Below are positions 21,640 to 31,998 of a DNA stretch of 64,000 nucleotides, piece after piece. A model generated the notes under the pieces. The model searched no databases, was not told the origin of the DNA, and worked only from the letters and a program-made list of their open reading frames with translations. Each line of letters begins with the position of its first letter. Positions within the stretch are counted from its first letter, which is position 1. Position numbers and translations under genes: made by a program. Source of the DNA: Bathynomus jamesi (lineage: Eukaryota; Arthropoda; Malacostraca; Isopoda; Cirolanidae); assembly GCA_023014485.1 (NCBI GenBank), contig JAJOZX010009423.1, positions 97,501 through 161,500 of the forward strand. The letters are read 5' to 3'.

Positions 21640-22096
21640 TCGTCCCGTGCACTTTTACGGAGACGGTTGCTTTTGGAGGAGTCCAATTGACATGCTCACG
21701 AGCGAAAGCAAGACGAGCATTGCGGTGGTGTGGGAGCAATTCCGGGCCCATTGCTGGACGTCTAGCATGTAAGCCACTTTTCATAAGTCTCCTTCTAACA
21801 GTTCGCTCCGATACACTGACGTCTCGAGACCTTTCCAGCTCATTGCGGACGTTTGTGGCAGTCAAGCGACGATCTCTCAAAACACTCAAGACGATGAAAC
21901 GATCGTCACGGGCAGATGTGCAGCACGATCTTCCAGATCCTGGTCTTCGGGTGTACTCTCCTGTCTCCACATAACGTTGGTAAACACGTCGAACAGTTGT
22001 TCTTGGAATTCCTAGCGCATCGGCGACGTAACGCTGGCTCCGACCATCTTCAATTAGTGAGACGACTCTCGCGACATTCTCGGCACTTAAATCCAT
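21640..22096 (-). pseudogene. Tc1-like transposase N-terminal fragment, right arm
   Basis: This inverted counterpart of the left-arm gene is better preserved. It reads MDLSAENVARVVSLIEDGRS, DALGIPRTTVRRVYQRYVET (paired HTH), TGEYTRRPGSGRS, and the same NELERSRDVSVSERTVRRR segment. After HVNWT, homology to the left-arm catalytic block ends, so only DNA-binding sequence is kept. Both copies start about 310 bp from their end of G. Confidence 0.82.
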
Positions 22097-22381
22097 TGTA
22101 AATATCCAATTTTAAAACCCAAAAGAATTAGAAGTCTATCTGTTACTAAACGCAAATGCCTACTCCCACTAGTGGAAGAAAAAAGTGGCACTAGCAGTCT
22201 AAAAGCAACCGAATGTCACGCTGTCGAATTCTTAAAAGTCGAAAATTCGTTGCAGCTAGTAGTGTGTTGGCAGCTGATGTTGTTTTGTCTGTTTTGTCTC
22301 GTTATTTGGTTGCCTCATAGACTATTTTCGAATTTTAAAACTTTTAGAAACAGAAACTCGTCGACTTTTTTGCTTTTCGCG

Positions 22382-22757
22382 TAGGGATTGACTATAATCG
22401 CCGATATCGTGATAGTCGGAAGAGGAAATTCCGAGTCACGATAATCGTCGCAATTTTTCGGAAATCGATAATCGTCGCCACCGGCAAAAATTTGTTGAGA
22501 AAATAGACATATCTGTTTCGTCATGTAGGTACCGTACCTGTATGTAGATTCTAGTATCGATTCTACAGTGTGTATGTAAATATACTACGGCGTGAAAATA
22601 CAAGTAAAAGCAAGAAGCAAGCACACTTTATTCATGTTCAAACTTAAAACTACACAAACTGAACACCTATTCTTGTTGTTTGTACAGTCCAGTACACTAC
22701 AATGGATGAAAGTCTTAAGAAGAATGCCCATGCACAGTTCATTGCGAGAATTGTTCG

Positions 22758-22798
<41 letters not shown>

Positions 22799-23492
22799 TG
22801 CGCGGCTACCCAGTCTCTTGCAGACACTACATATTCTTATATGCTTACCTTTTGAATACTTTTCCACTTTTGACGTTGAGGCTGCACCCATGTACTTCAG
22901 AATGGATGGCTGATCTGTTTTCTTACATTTTTACATCAGTTCGACATTGATTTTCGTGGTATTGCCTGAGGTGGCTCATCATGTTTGCTTTTATCAATAG
23001 TTTTCCCGTCTTTTGAATATACTCTGAAGTACTAGCACACGGAGCTTTTTGTCCTTTGTTTTGGGATTAGTTTATGAGCTATGTTTCTTTCTGAACGTTA
23101 AACAGTTTGACAAGCTAGCAGACACATAAAAAATCAGTCATGTTCCTGAAACGAAATAAAAACACGCATTCTGATCATGTCGTATCAATCAAAACATTTG
23201 TTGCAGTTCAGTACTACTAACCTAAACTAGCTAAATCATGCATGCATGCCATCTTGCGTCACGTAAACTGCTGGCTGGCCTTTAAAGTTAAGAATTTCAA
23301 TGCGTAAAACCGCAAAACTGCGTACATTCCGGTACCCATGTAGTAGAGATGACAAATAGCTACTCAATGATAATCTTCCCACACAATTTAAAAGATTGTT
23401 AAAAATTTTTAAATATCGCCGATATCGCGATAATCGCGGGCGAAACAGCCGACGAAAATCGTCGGCGATTTTTTGGCGATTTCCAAGCCCTA
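22382..23492. mobile_element. hAT non-autonomous element H
   Basis: Ends TAGGGATTG and TAGGGCTTG (reverse complement on the right) lie inside a perfect 8-bp duplication TTTTCGCG (22374-22381, 23493-23500). Subterminal ATCGCCGATATCG and CGATAATCG words recur near both ends. A (CA)n tract lies at 22761-22796. I find no transposase in its 1.1 kb. It sits within the right terminal repeat of G. Confidence 0.9.
22761..22796. repeat. (CA)18 microsatellite
   Basis: A perfect CA tract inside element H. Confidence 0.98.
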
Positions 23493-23538
23493 TTTTCGCG
23501 ATATTCCAAGTGGGCCGATTTTTCTGCCACTCAGTGTA

Positions 23539-23929
23539 GTTCATATAGCATCAGCTGTTCATGGTTTGCGTAAATCATTTATTTACAAGCCTATTAAAAA
23601 GATTTTTTTCATATTTAATGAATTGTTTTGCTGTATATACAACAATTTCAAAGTGTGTTAAACATTTTAGTGAAAAATTCTTTAAAGTTGAAAGAATCAT
23701 AAAAATATTGAAAAACTCTTAGAATGAAATGCTTGCCAAATATTTTTTAATTCATTTTTACACACAAAGTTTAAAGTATAAAAATTAAGATTACCTAAAT
23801 TGGAATGAGATGCCAATGGAATATAGAAATCAGAACAAATCTTGGTGAGATAGATGACATACAGAATATGGAAAGTATATGAAGTGTGTTTAGTAAAGGA
23901 CATCGTTTATGTATCTGTATAAAATGAGT
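23539..23929. other. AT-rich, nothing recognised
   Basis: I see no convincing coding or repeat structure between element G and the RTE fragment. Confidence 0.4.
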
Positions 23930-24420
23930 AAAAAGAGAGGACTGTAGTAGTGTTTAATGGTGAAGCAGAGAATGTAGTGAGAGATGAGGGCAAAAGTGTT
24001 CAAATGTAGCCTGGCATTGACAAAAGGTGTAATGAGTTACATGGATAATGTTAAGCTAGTAGTAAAATGACAGTATGCAAGAGGTTTAACTAGTACTTGG
24101 TTGGTTGGTGATGATGAATAGGAAGTGAATGTAAATGCAGTTTTTGTGATGAATGTAGAACCATATACCAGGAGGTGAAAGACATTAAAGTTGAACTAGC
24201 AGTATGCTGAAGAAAGGGAAGTCAGCAGGAGTTGATACACGTTTTGCAATGATTAAATGTGGAGGTAGAATGGTGCTTCAGTGTCTGTGAAGATACAATG
24301 GAGAATGTGGGAAAGTTCATATACCAAGTGATAAGGTAGAAACTGCAATTTTTATCGCTACAAAATTAAAGAGGAAGGAAGTAAATGTTAAAATTATAGG
24401 GGTTTAACTACTTTAGTTTT
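23930..24420 (+). pseudogene. RTE-type reverse transcriptase fragment
   Basis: Degenerate translations across frames give GKSAGVDT, IKCGGRMVLQC, MENVGKVHIPSD and KEVNVKIIGV. They follow the order of the RTE-clade fingers region (GKSPGVDGI ... WKxAxVxPLYKGKG ... NYRGISLL). No intact frame remains. It stops short of the (TA)n tract that flanks element B. Confidence 0.5.
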
Positions 24421-24536
24421 GGTGGGGTGTTCATATATAAAAGTGATTTCACATTCCTTTGTTTGGAAACTGACAAGGTGGCTTTAGGGAAGGTAGAATT
24501 TGTGGTCAAGCAGAGTTGAGAGACTAAGTGATAAAA

Positions 24537-24540
<4 letters not shown>

Positions 24541-24589
<49 letters not shown>

Positions 24590-24613
24590 ATAATATATAT
24601 ATATATATATTAT
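24541..24613. repeat. (TA)n microsatellite, left flank of B
   Basis: The tract is nearly pure TA, and a similar tract lies on the other side of B at 31935-31998. B apparently inserted into one TA-rich array. Confidence 0.95.
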
Positions 24614-24768
24614 AAGGGTGTTTGATAAATGAGAACCACATTATATTTTTAATCCACATAGATGCCCGTGTTCGTTTTACATATTTATCACTCCTGGCCA
24701 AAAATGAGACTCCTTCGACAACAATAAGGGGTCCCGAGAAATCACGCCTTACGTCAGAGAGCACAGAC

Positions 24769-26637
24769 TCATGACTTCTTCATCATTTCCCCCTTCTGCT
24801 TCTTCGGAAAATCCTTCCTGTTCTTGAAAACTGCTTTCAGCAGGTACTGTTTGTCTTCTTCCTTCGTTGTTAGGGCAGTATTGAATTTCTCGATGAGAGC
24901 GATCCCCCGTTCAGCCAAGTCGTTCACCACAGCCAGGACGCGGACCCTAGCTAGGCCTGCTTGGTAGTGTGGGTCGCTTTCCCAAGACGAAGCGGGATTT
25001 TCGACGAAGTCGCCGTTGATCCCGAGTGCGGTGAAGAGATCCTTCGTCCTCGAGGTAACGAAATCCGAAATCATCTTTCCTTTGAAGGAGCCGAGGACGG
25101 TCTTCCCCTCCAGACGCTTCAACGCTTTCCTCGATGCGGGCTTGGCGAGGTTCTCTCGCATCCTTTGTTTCTCTTCCTGAGGAACCCCTTGATCAAAGAA
25201 TGCCAAGCCGACCAGCGTCTCGGAGAAGTACCAGAGGTGTCGTTTCATGGCCGCTTGCGCTTGCTTGGCGACGTCGACGATCACGGCATCTTCCTGCAGT
25301 ATTTCCAGGTCCAGCAAGAACTCCAGATCCACACGTGGGGCCTGCTCTGCTCTCGTCGCACGACTCCAAGCCTTTCCGTAGGCCAGGGCGACGAACAGGC
25401 AGATTTCTGTGACTCCTTTCAGCTCCCGCCCGGTCATCCTGAACTGGACCTGAAGGAGGTACAGCTTCAATCCGTAAATGGCTTTCGCCATCCACCGCGC
25501 ATGGTGGTATGCTCCTGGCTTCCGCAGTAGCACATTGGCGACAGTCTCTTCCCCGAGAAAGAGGATAACCAGTTGAAGAAGTTCTTGGTAGTCATCCCGC
25601 GGCTGACCAGAAGCCAGAGCTTCCCTCACGACTAGGACAGTTCGGTCCTTGAGACCCTGAAGAGGTCCAGCGATGCTGCAGCTATCTGAATCAATAGCAT
25701 TGGTGATAAGAGATCGGTCGATGAAACCCCACTGCTCTTGGAATCTTTTGAAGATCCCAGTCTCGGGCCCAGAGGTTGAGCCCATCGAAGACCGGAAGAC
25801 TTGGGCCAGGACGATTTCGTACATATGGTGCCTACATGCTAGGTAAAGAAGTTGCTTCCCGAGACCCTCCTCAATCTTGACGCAGGCTCCCACGTGAATC
25901 CCGGTGTCGATGCCGTTGTGTCGAATGATAACCCCTTGATTCGTTCGGACAGGTCGTGTTCCCGCACAAGATCAATGCAGACGCGTGCCGTCTCCGCTCC
26001 CGTGCCAGCTGGAACTTTCGGAACTCCAAGCAGCAGCTTCTGGCCGTTCCCGGTGACCAGCACAGCAATCCGGTCCACAGATCCGTCACCTGTGATTTCA
26101 GGCAGCATTTTCCCGTCCCAGTGCAACATCAAGGGCTCCTCAGGACAGAATTCTTCCTCTTGATACGCCTCTGCTGCTTGCTTCCGAAGCGACTGGCGAG
26201 CACAATACATTGTGGAAGAGGAGATGGATACCTCGTTCAAATCGTGCCCCAAGGATTGCGCGACGACGGCGTAGGACATCGCTGCATCACGATAAGAAAT
26301 GTTCATCCGGTCGTACGCGACAGCCACATCCTGAGTGATGAGGTTCCTCGACCGCTTCCTCGGAGAAGGACATGAAGCAGACGTGGAGGCTGCCAAGGAG
26401 GGATCATCTTCCGCAGATGGCGACGCCGAGGACGAGGAGCTGTCTTCAAGAGTAGCAGCTTCTGTAACCTTCTTGGCCCGCTCGAATTCCCGGTGTCGTC
26501 TCTCCTCCTGCTGTTCCTCTCGACGCCTTTTCCTACTCTCCATTTGGGCTAGCTTCATGTCTGCCGATCCCATACTGCTCTCTGTTGGGTCCTCCTGCTG
26601 ACTCTTGTAGAAGAGCTTGTCTTCCTCGTTTGTCATC
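24769..26637 (-). pseudogene. Transposase of B, main part
   Basis: Directly after the J insertion the protein reads MMTNEEDKLFYKSQQEDPTE, a basic/acidic linker with EERRHREFERAKK, LMLHWDGKMLPEITG, and LSFDTTAS. A frameshift near 25910 moves the frame to GACVKIEEGLGKQLLYLACR. It continues with RHHMYEIVL, RKPGAYHHARWMA (about 25500), HLWYFSETLVGLAFF and VVNDLAERGIALIEKFN, ending near 24769. All five family landmarks of A and C are present in the same order. Apart from the J insertion it needs two frame corrections (here and in the N-terminal part), so it is a fairly young copy. GC content is higher than that of its surroundings. Confidence 0.82.
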
Positions 26638-26753
26638 ATAGAAAGCAGGGCTGTGGAGTCGGCACATAAAAAACCGACTCCGACTCCTCAATTTTTTGTC
26701 TATCCGACTCCGACTCCGAAGGTATATTAATTCTAAATCTATGATGATGATAA

Positions 26754-27045
26754 TTACACAAGAGGCATTTCATCACCACCACGTGAAGCATCATCATCTG
26801 TGGTCATTGTTACGGTAACTTTGTCTGTAGTAAAGAATCTTGTAAGTGGTGCTTGTCGTTCAGTAGATTTCTGATCTTTTGTTACCTTTGAAGTAGTTGG
26901 AAGGTTTTTATTACTATCTTTCTCAATGACAACTTCTAAAATTTTGGGATGGAAACACTGCAAATGTCTTTTCAAATTTGATGCTCTGGTTGGTGCATTT
27001 TTATCAGAGCCAGTAAAACCACTGATTTTTGCTTCACATAATTTT

Positions 27046-27050
<5 letters not shown>
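26754..27050 (-). pseudogene. hAT BED-type zinc-finger fragment of J
   Basis: The frame gives GEKLCEAKISG, NAPTRASNLKRHLQCFHPK and then a Thr/Lys-rich tail ending EMPLV. The NLKRHLxxxHP end is typical of BED zinc fingers in hAT transposases. The first metal-binding pair is only partly kept. No catalytic domain follows. Confidence 0.6.
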
Positions 27051-27059
<9 letters not shown>

Positions 27060-27078
<19 letters not shown>

Positions 27079-29493
27079 AGAGGGTTTGAGATTGGTTGAG
27101 TTTATGGACGATAACTTTTTACGACAGATAGTTACCGAACCAACGCGCGGTGATAATATTTTAGATTTGGTGATGACGAACGTATAGTCGAAGGTTTAGA
27201 AGTCGGCGAGAGTTTAGGATGTAGCGATCATCAAATTCTTAGGTTTAAGTTATTGATAGAAAACACCCAGGATAGTAACGTAATAGAAGTCCCTGATTTT
27301 CGTAGGGCTAATTTTGATAGTTTCGCGGATAGGATGAGAGTAGTGGACTGGGATAACTTATTTATGGGTAATGACACAAATCTGCGTTGGGTGGCGTTTA
27401 AAGAAAGTTTTAGGAATATTGAAAGGGAGTTTATTCCTCGTAGGCTCAAGCGCGCTAGAAATCGCGGTAGGCCGAAGTGGTGGAGTAGGGAAATAGGAGA
27501 GTTTATAAACGAGCGTAATAGAGCGTATAGACTTAGTAAGCGCAATGGAGAGGTAGCTAACTTTAATAGATATATCGAGCTTAGACGTCAGGTTAAAAGA
27601 TCAGTTAGGAATGCCAAGCGTAATTTAGAGATACTTATAGCTGCGGATAGTAAACATAATCCAAAAAAGTTTTTTGAATACGTTAATAATCGTAAGCCGG
27701 TAAAAAATAACATAGGCCCTCTAGTGGATGTTAATGGTGCTTTGGCTTCTGACGCTCAGGCTATGGCGGGTATTTTTAATAACGTTTTTGCGACAGTTTT
27801 TACCGTAGAAGACGTAAATAATGTCCCCGACGTGGATGATATCGTTCCATTTAGTAGCGAGACTATTTTAGATGAAATAACTGTTTACGAGGCTGAGATT
27901 GCGCATTATATCGATAGGCTAAAAGTTAGCAAGGCTCCAGGCCCTGACGCTTTTTATCCCAGACATTTGAAAGAAGTTATCGTAGGCCCCTTAACGAAGA
28001 TCTTTAATCAGTCACTCGAAACGGGGATTATTCCTGAAGACTTTAAATTAGCTAACGTCACGCCTATTTTTAAAAAAGGCGACCGCGCGGTAGCTAGCAA
28101 TTATAGGCCCATTAGCTTAACGTCAATTGTCGGTAAACTTTTGGAATCCGTAGTTAGGGATCGTATTATCGATCACTTAGAAAGTAGAGATTTGATTAAT
28201 AGTAGTCAGCACGGGTTTCGACGCCATAGGTCTTGTTTAACTAATTTGTTAGAATTTTATAACGAAGTAGTGCGCGAATACGATAGGCATAGGGCAGCTG
28301 ACGTTATTTATTTAGATTTTAAAAAGGCGTTCGATACAGTTCCGCATAGGAGACTAATTGCGAAGGTTAAAGCGCACGGTATACGCGGTCAGGTAGCTAA
28401 CTGGTTAGAAGAATGGCTTCGTGCTAGGAGACAGAGGGTCGTAGTTAATGGTAGTGAATCGGGGTGGTTAGATGTAGGTAGCGGTGTCCCACAGGGTTCA
28501 GTGTTAGGCCCATTGCTATTCGTAATTTACATTAACGACATAGATGTAGGATTGACTAGTAACGTTTCAAAATTCGCGGACGATACTAAAATAGGCGGTA
28601 AGGTTGTTAACGAGGACGATAGAAATAGGATCCAAGACGATGTAAATAGGATTATGGAGTGGACAGATAAGTGGCAGATGCAATTTAACGTAGACAAATG
28701 TAAAGTTTTGCATATAGGTTCTCGCAACAATAATTACGCGTACACGATGGATGATAGGGAGTTAGCGAGCGTTGACGAGGAAGTAGATTTAGGCGTACGC
28801 GTATCTAAGGATTTAAAGGTTAGGAACCAGTGCCTGGAGTCTTGCGCAAAAGCGAATAGGATGTTAGGCTTCATAGCGCGTAATTTCGAATTTAAATCGA
28901 AGGATATTATATTGCACCTTTACAAGTCCCTAGTCAGGCCTCATTTAGAATATGCCGTTCAGTTTTGGTGCCCATACTTGCGTGAGGATATTGATAGGTT
29001 AGAAAGGGTTCAGCGTCGTGCCACGAAACTTATTCCGTCATTGCGCAACAAGCCTTATGAAGATAGGATTAAAGTGTTAGACTTGTATTCACTCGAAACT
29101 AGGAGATTAAGGGGGGAGCTTATTGAAGTTTTCAAAATCGTTAATAACGTCGATAACGTAAATTTTGACAAATTGTTCACTTTTGATAATAGTAATACTC
29201 GCAATAACGGATTTAAGTTGCGTGGCAGGCGTTTTATTACTAATATCGCTAAAAACTTCTTTACGTTTAAAGTAATTGATAAATGGAATAATCTTCCCGC
29301 GTCAGTCGTTCATTCTACCAGCGTTAATATGTTTAAGAACCGTCTTGACAGACATTTTAAAGGTATTAACGTTGTTTAATTTAAAAAACAACAAAGTTAG
29401 CAACAGAAGCTCTGGTGGTGGTGCTCGAGGATGAGTCTGTTGACGATGAATGCCAGCTTGTGACATGCCAGCGTGTGATGCCAGCAATAAAAT

Positions 29494-29524
<31 letters not shown>

Positions 29525-29931
29525 TTAGACTAACATGAAGGTAGATGTAGCTCATAGCGTAAACTAACCCACTTTTAGTTTAACTTTACCTACTTTTTTT
29601 TTTTTTTTTTTTTTGCATGTTTGTAGTTTGCATGGTATGACAGTGAGTTAAGACTGTTTGCATGGTTTGTAAGCGTTCTTATTTTACTTCTTTTCATCTT
29701 TCACCCCTCTCCTATTCTCTCCGACTATTTTTCTGACTTGTCGGCAGTGGCCGGCGGATGATGATGGTGAGACCTTTTTCCTCTTTTTCTGAATGAATGT
29801 TAACCCACGAATGATAGGTGTTGCTCCTTATTTAACCCCTTCTTCTCTTCTCTTAACCCCCTACTCTTTCCTTTCTCTCGGGCTAGCCTTAGAGTGGATC
29901 TTAGGGTCTTTGTTAGCCTTAGCTTCTGTAG

Positions 29932-29972
<41 letters not shown>

Positions 29973-29974
29973 GA
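27060..29974 (+). mobile_element. Non-LTR element K1 (CR1/L2-like) in a (CAT)n array
   Basis: The element starts just after CATCATCATGATCATCATGA (to about 27077) in the tail end of the endonuclease, so it is 5'-truncated. It includes a 708-codon RT frame, a 3' UTR with A-rich (about 29492-29524) and T-rich (29597-29614) tracts, and ends near 29931 in a (CAT)n tail to about 29974. The CAT/ATG repeats at both junctions indicate integration into, and tailing with, the same trinucleotide. Confidence 0.85.
27253..29379 (+). CDS. K1 reverse transcriptase (708 codons, open)
   Basis: Upstream of the first methionine (27253) a frameshifted endonuclease tail reads FMDDNFLRQIVTEPTRG and SLGCSDHQILRFK. 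Inside the frame are PKWWSREIGEFINERNRAYR, SKAPGPDAFYPRHLKE, NYRPISLTSIVGKLLES, QHGFRRHRSCLTNLLEF, YLDFKKAFDTVPHRR, GVPQGSVLGPLLFVIY and KFADDTKIGG (about residue 440, catalytic A-D-D). The thumb and C-terminus read SLVRPHLEYAVQFWCP and SLETRRLRGELIEVFKI, ending in LDRHFKGINVV. No stop interrupts the RT. It lacks its own N-terminal endonuclease, so it is probably immobile despite the intact RT. Closest in the window is element L. Confidence 0.9.
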   Translation: MIENTQDSNVIEVPDFRRANFDSFADRMRVVDWDNLFMGNDTNLRWVAFKESFRNIEREFIPRRLKRARNRGRPKWWSREIGEFINERNRAYRLSKRNGEVANFNRYIELRRQVKRSVRNAKRNLEILIAADSKHNPKKFFEYVNNRKPVKNNIGPLVDVNGALASDAQAMAGIFNNVFATVFTVEDVNNVPDVDDIVPFSSETILDEITVYEAEIAHYIDRLKVSKAPGPDAFYPRHLKEVIVGPLTKIFNQSLETGIIPEDFKLANVTPIFKKGDRAVASNYRPISLTSIVGKLLESVVRDRIIDHLESRDLINSSQHGFRRHRSCLTNLLEFYNEVVREYDRHRAADVIYLDFKKAFDTVPHRRLIAKVKAHGIRGQVANWLEEWLRARRQRVVVNGSESGWLDVGSGVPQGSVLGPLLFVIYINDIDVGLTSNVSKFADDTKIGGKVVNEDDRNRIQDDVNRIMEWTDKWQMQFNVDKCKVLHIGSRNNNYAYTMDDRELASVDEEVDLGVRVSKDLKVRNQCLESCAKANRMLGFIARNFEFKSKDIILHLYKSLVRPHLEYAVQFWCPYLREDIDRLERVQRRATKLIPSLRNKPYEDRIKVLDLYSLETRRLRGELIEVFKIVNNVDNVNFDKLFTFDNSNTRNNGFKLRGRRFITNIAKNFFTFKVIDKWNNLPASVVHSTSVNMFKNRLDRHFKGINVV

Positions 29975-30838
29975 TGAAACTAGGAGATTAAGGGGGGAGC
30001 TTATTGAAGTTTTCAAAATCGTTAATAACATCGATAACGTAAATTTTGACAAATTGTTCACTTTTGATAATAGTAATACTCGCAATAACGGATTTAAGTT
30101 GCGTGGCAGGCGTTTTATTACTAATATCGCTAAAAACTTCTTTACGTTTAAAGTAATTGATAAGTGGAATAATCTTCCCGCGTCAGTCGTTCATTCTACC
30201 AGCGTTAATATGTTTAAGAACCGTCTTGACAGACATTTTAAAGGTGTTAACGTTGTTTAATTTAAAAAACAACAAAGTTAGCAACGGAAGCTCTGGTGGT
30301 GGTGCTCGAGGATGAGTCTGTTGACGATGAATGCCAGCTTGTGACATGCCAGCGTGTGATGCCAGCAATAAAATTATAAAAAAAAATAAAAAAAATTAGA
30401 CTAACACGAATGTAGATGTAGCTCATAACGTAAACTAACCCACTTTTTGTTTAACTTTACCTACTTTTTTTTTTTTTTCCTTACTTTGCATGTCTCTAAC
30501 TCTTTTCTTGCATGTTTGTAGTTTGCATGGTATGACAGTGAGTTAAGACTGTGTTTGCATGATTTGTAAGCGTTCTTATTTTACTTCTTTTCATCTTTCA
30601 CCCCTCTCCTATTCTCTCCGACTATCTTTCTGACTTGTCGGCAGTGGCCGGCGGATGATGATGGTGAGACACTTTTCCTCTTTTTCTGAATGAATGTTAA
30701 CCCATGAGTGATAGGTGTTGCTCTTACTTAACCCCTTATTCTCTTCTCTTCTCTTAACCCGCTACTCTTTCCTTTCTCTCGGGCTAACCTTAGAGTGGAT
30801 CTTAGGGTCTTTGTTAGCCTTAGCTTCTGTAGATCTGT
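29975..30838 (+). mobile_element. K2, 5'-truncated copy in the K1 tail
   Basis: After the K1 (CAT)n tail the sequence restarts at ETRRLRGELIEVFKI and runs through the same C-terminus (stop at 30258-30260) and 3' UTR, ending at TTCATCATCATC (30841 on). Over the shared coding part I count only about three base differences from K1. The order shows that K2 landed in the tail of K1. Confidence 0.9.
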
Positions 30839-30849
30839 AGTTCATCATC

Positions 30850-31147
30850 ATCTATCATACACTGACACACGAAATGTTTCCCATCTGTCGTTATTGTAAA
30901 ATATTAAAAAACTGCAGACTTTGTTGGAAGTGTCTTTGCCATTGTGAAAGGGGTTTTAGACTTGAAAGTTAAAAACTTATGAAATTTAGAAGAACTCGAA
31001 ATTAAATAAGCATTAAAAATAAAAAATATCTGAAAAGAAAAAATGAATTAATGGCATTAGTGTCTGAAATGGAAAACATTGTGTTTATTATTTAAGTGGT
31101 TTAACCACCATAGCTGCCAGTGATATCACACACAAAAACATATTTTA
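30850..31147. other. Non-coding remainder of J
   Basis: AT-rich sequence of hAT element J continues after the CAT repeat to its right terminus. I see no gene in it. Confidence 0.6.
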
Positions 31148-31243
31148 TTAAAATTTATATTGAGGTCGGAGTCGGTACATTTTTACCGACTCCGACTCCA
31201 GCACCACCAAAATTGACTCCGACTCCACAGCCCTGATAGAAAG

Positions 31244-31605
31244 GGCATTGGAATGACCAATATCGAGGATTTCGTTCTTGAGTTCCGCCTTGAACATGTC
31301 CTCCGCAACACGACAGCTCTCCTCGGATCTGTTCCTGCTTTTCACCAACTTGTCGTAACGCTGGAGCAGAGCTTCCATTTTCCGAAGGGCGCTGTCCCGC
31401 CTCATAGTAGGGATCCTTGCTTTTTTCCAGAACACCATCACAGCATCCAAACAGAGGTTCAGACATTTTCTCCGTCCTAGGTTTTCCTGTTTTGATGGAA
31501 GAAGCACTTTTGCAAGACTTGCAACTTCGTCGGCAGGCGGCTACCCAGGATCTCCTTATTCGGGTGTCCGATGAGCCAAACCTCTTTCTTGTTTCGAGTT
31601 GCCAT
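31244..31605 (-). pseudogene. Transposase of B, N-terminal part
   Basis: It begins MATRNKKEVWLIGHPNKEIL (ATG at 31605-31603) and SRLPTKLQVLQKCFF, then after a frameshift near 31490 reads KQENLGRRKCLNLCLDAVMV and KKARIPTMRRDSA, and ends LDIGHSNALS at the J junction. These correspond to FLIGQPS...LPTTHQVLQYFF, FWNMARIKT and DIGAPDVI in C. It continues at 26637. Confidence 0.8.
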
Positions 31606-31934
31606 GTTTATCTGCAATGAGGAAATATACGAATTAGAAAAGAGTACAAATACGCAACGGTAGACACAACGAGGACAAAACTCGACAACTGACACGAAGG
31701 ACAGAGAGCAGTGCACCCTTCCGTCAGGAAGCAAGGCAGTCGACTAACACTAGAACAGCTGAAATTAGAAATACCTAAGCAATCTGAAGCGTCAAATCTC
31801 GGGACCCCTAAACGTGTTCTGATCTGGTTGAAACCTGTTCAGACGAATTTCCTCGGCAAAAGGAACAGGGGCATCAATGTGGACTGAACTTCCTTCCACT
31901 TCATCCATCAACCACACTGCCGTGAAACACCCTA

Positions 31935-31966
<32 letters not shown>

Positions 31967-31998
31967 ATATATATATATATATATATAATATATAATAT
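31935..31998. repeat. (TA)n microsatellite, right flank of B
   Basis: A nearly pure TA tract adjoins the right terminus of B. Confidence 0.95.

Larger units (their letters stand above)
20162..23536. mobile_element. Palindromic Tc1/mariner derivative G
   Basis: Terminal inverted repeats begin CACTGAATGGCAGAAAAATC on the left, and CACTGAGTGGCAGAAAAATC in reverse complement on the right. TA lies outside both (20160-20161, 23537-23538), as expected for Tc1/mariner insertion. The inverted homology continues inward for about 1 kb: both arms carry the same untranslated leader and the same 5' part of a transposase gene, pointing toward each other. The arms meet at a 21-bp tandem array. The right arm is interrupted by hAT element H. 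Without H the element is about 2.26 kb. It cannot encode a full transposase. Confidence 0.88.
26646..31235 (-). mobile_element. hAT element J inside B
   Basis: Ends CAGGGCTGTGGAGTCGG (left) and CCGACTCCGACTCCA...CAGCCCTG (right) are inverted. A perfect 8-bp duplication ATAGAAAG lies at 26638-26645 and 31236-31243. It is inserted in the coding region of the B transposase: the protein reads DIGHSNALS on one side and MMTNEEDK on the other, matching the uninterrupted order in A. Its own content is a BED-like finger fragment plus the K1/K2 retrotransposon insertions. Net of those it is about 0.8 kb, so it is non-autonomous. Confidence 0.92.
24614..31934 (-). mobile_element. Transposon B, second member of the A/C family
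   Basis: Inverted repeats of about 150 bp bound it. The left begins AGGGTGTTTGATAAATG. The right, in reverse complement, begins AGGGTGTTTCACGG; both then share TCCACAT-GATGCCC and AGGGGTCCCGAG. The flanks are TA microsatellite, which hides any duplication. The minus-strand transposase is split by hAT element J. Without J the element is about 2.7 kb, similar to A and C in layout. Confidence 0.82.
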
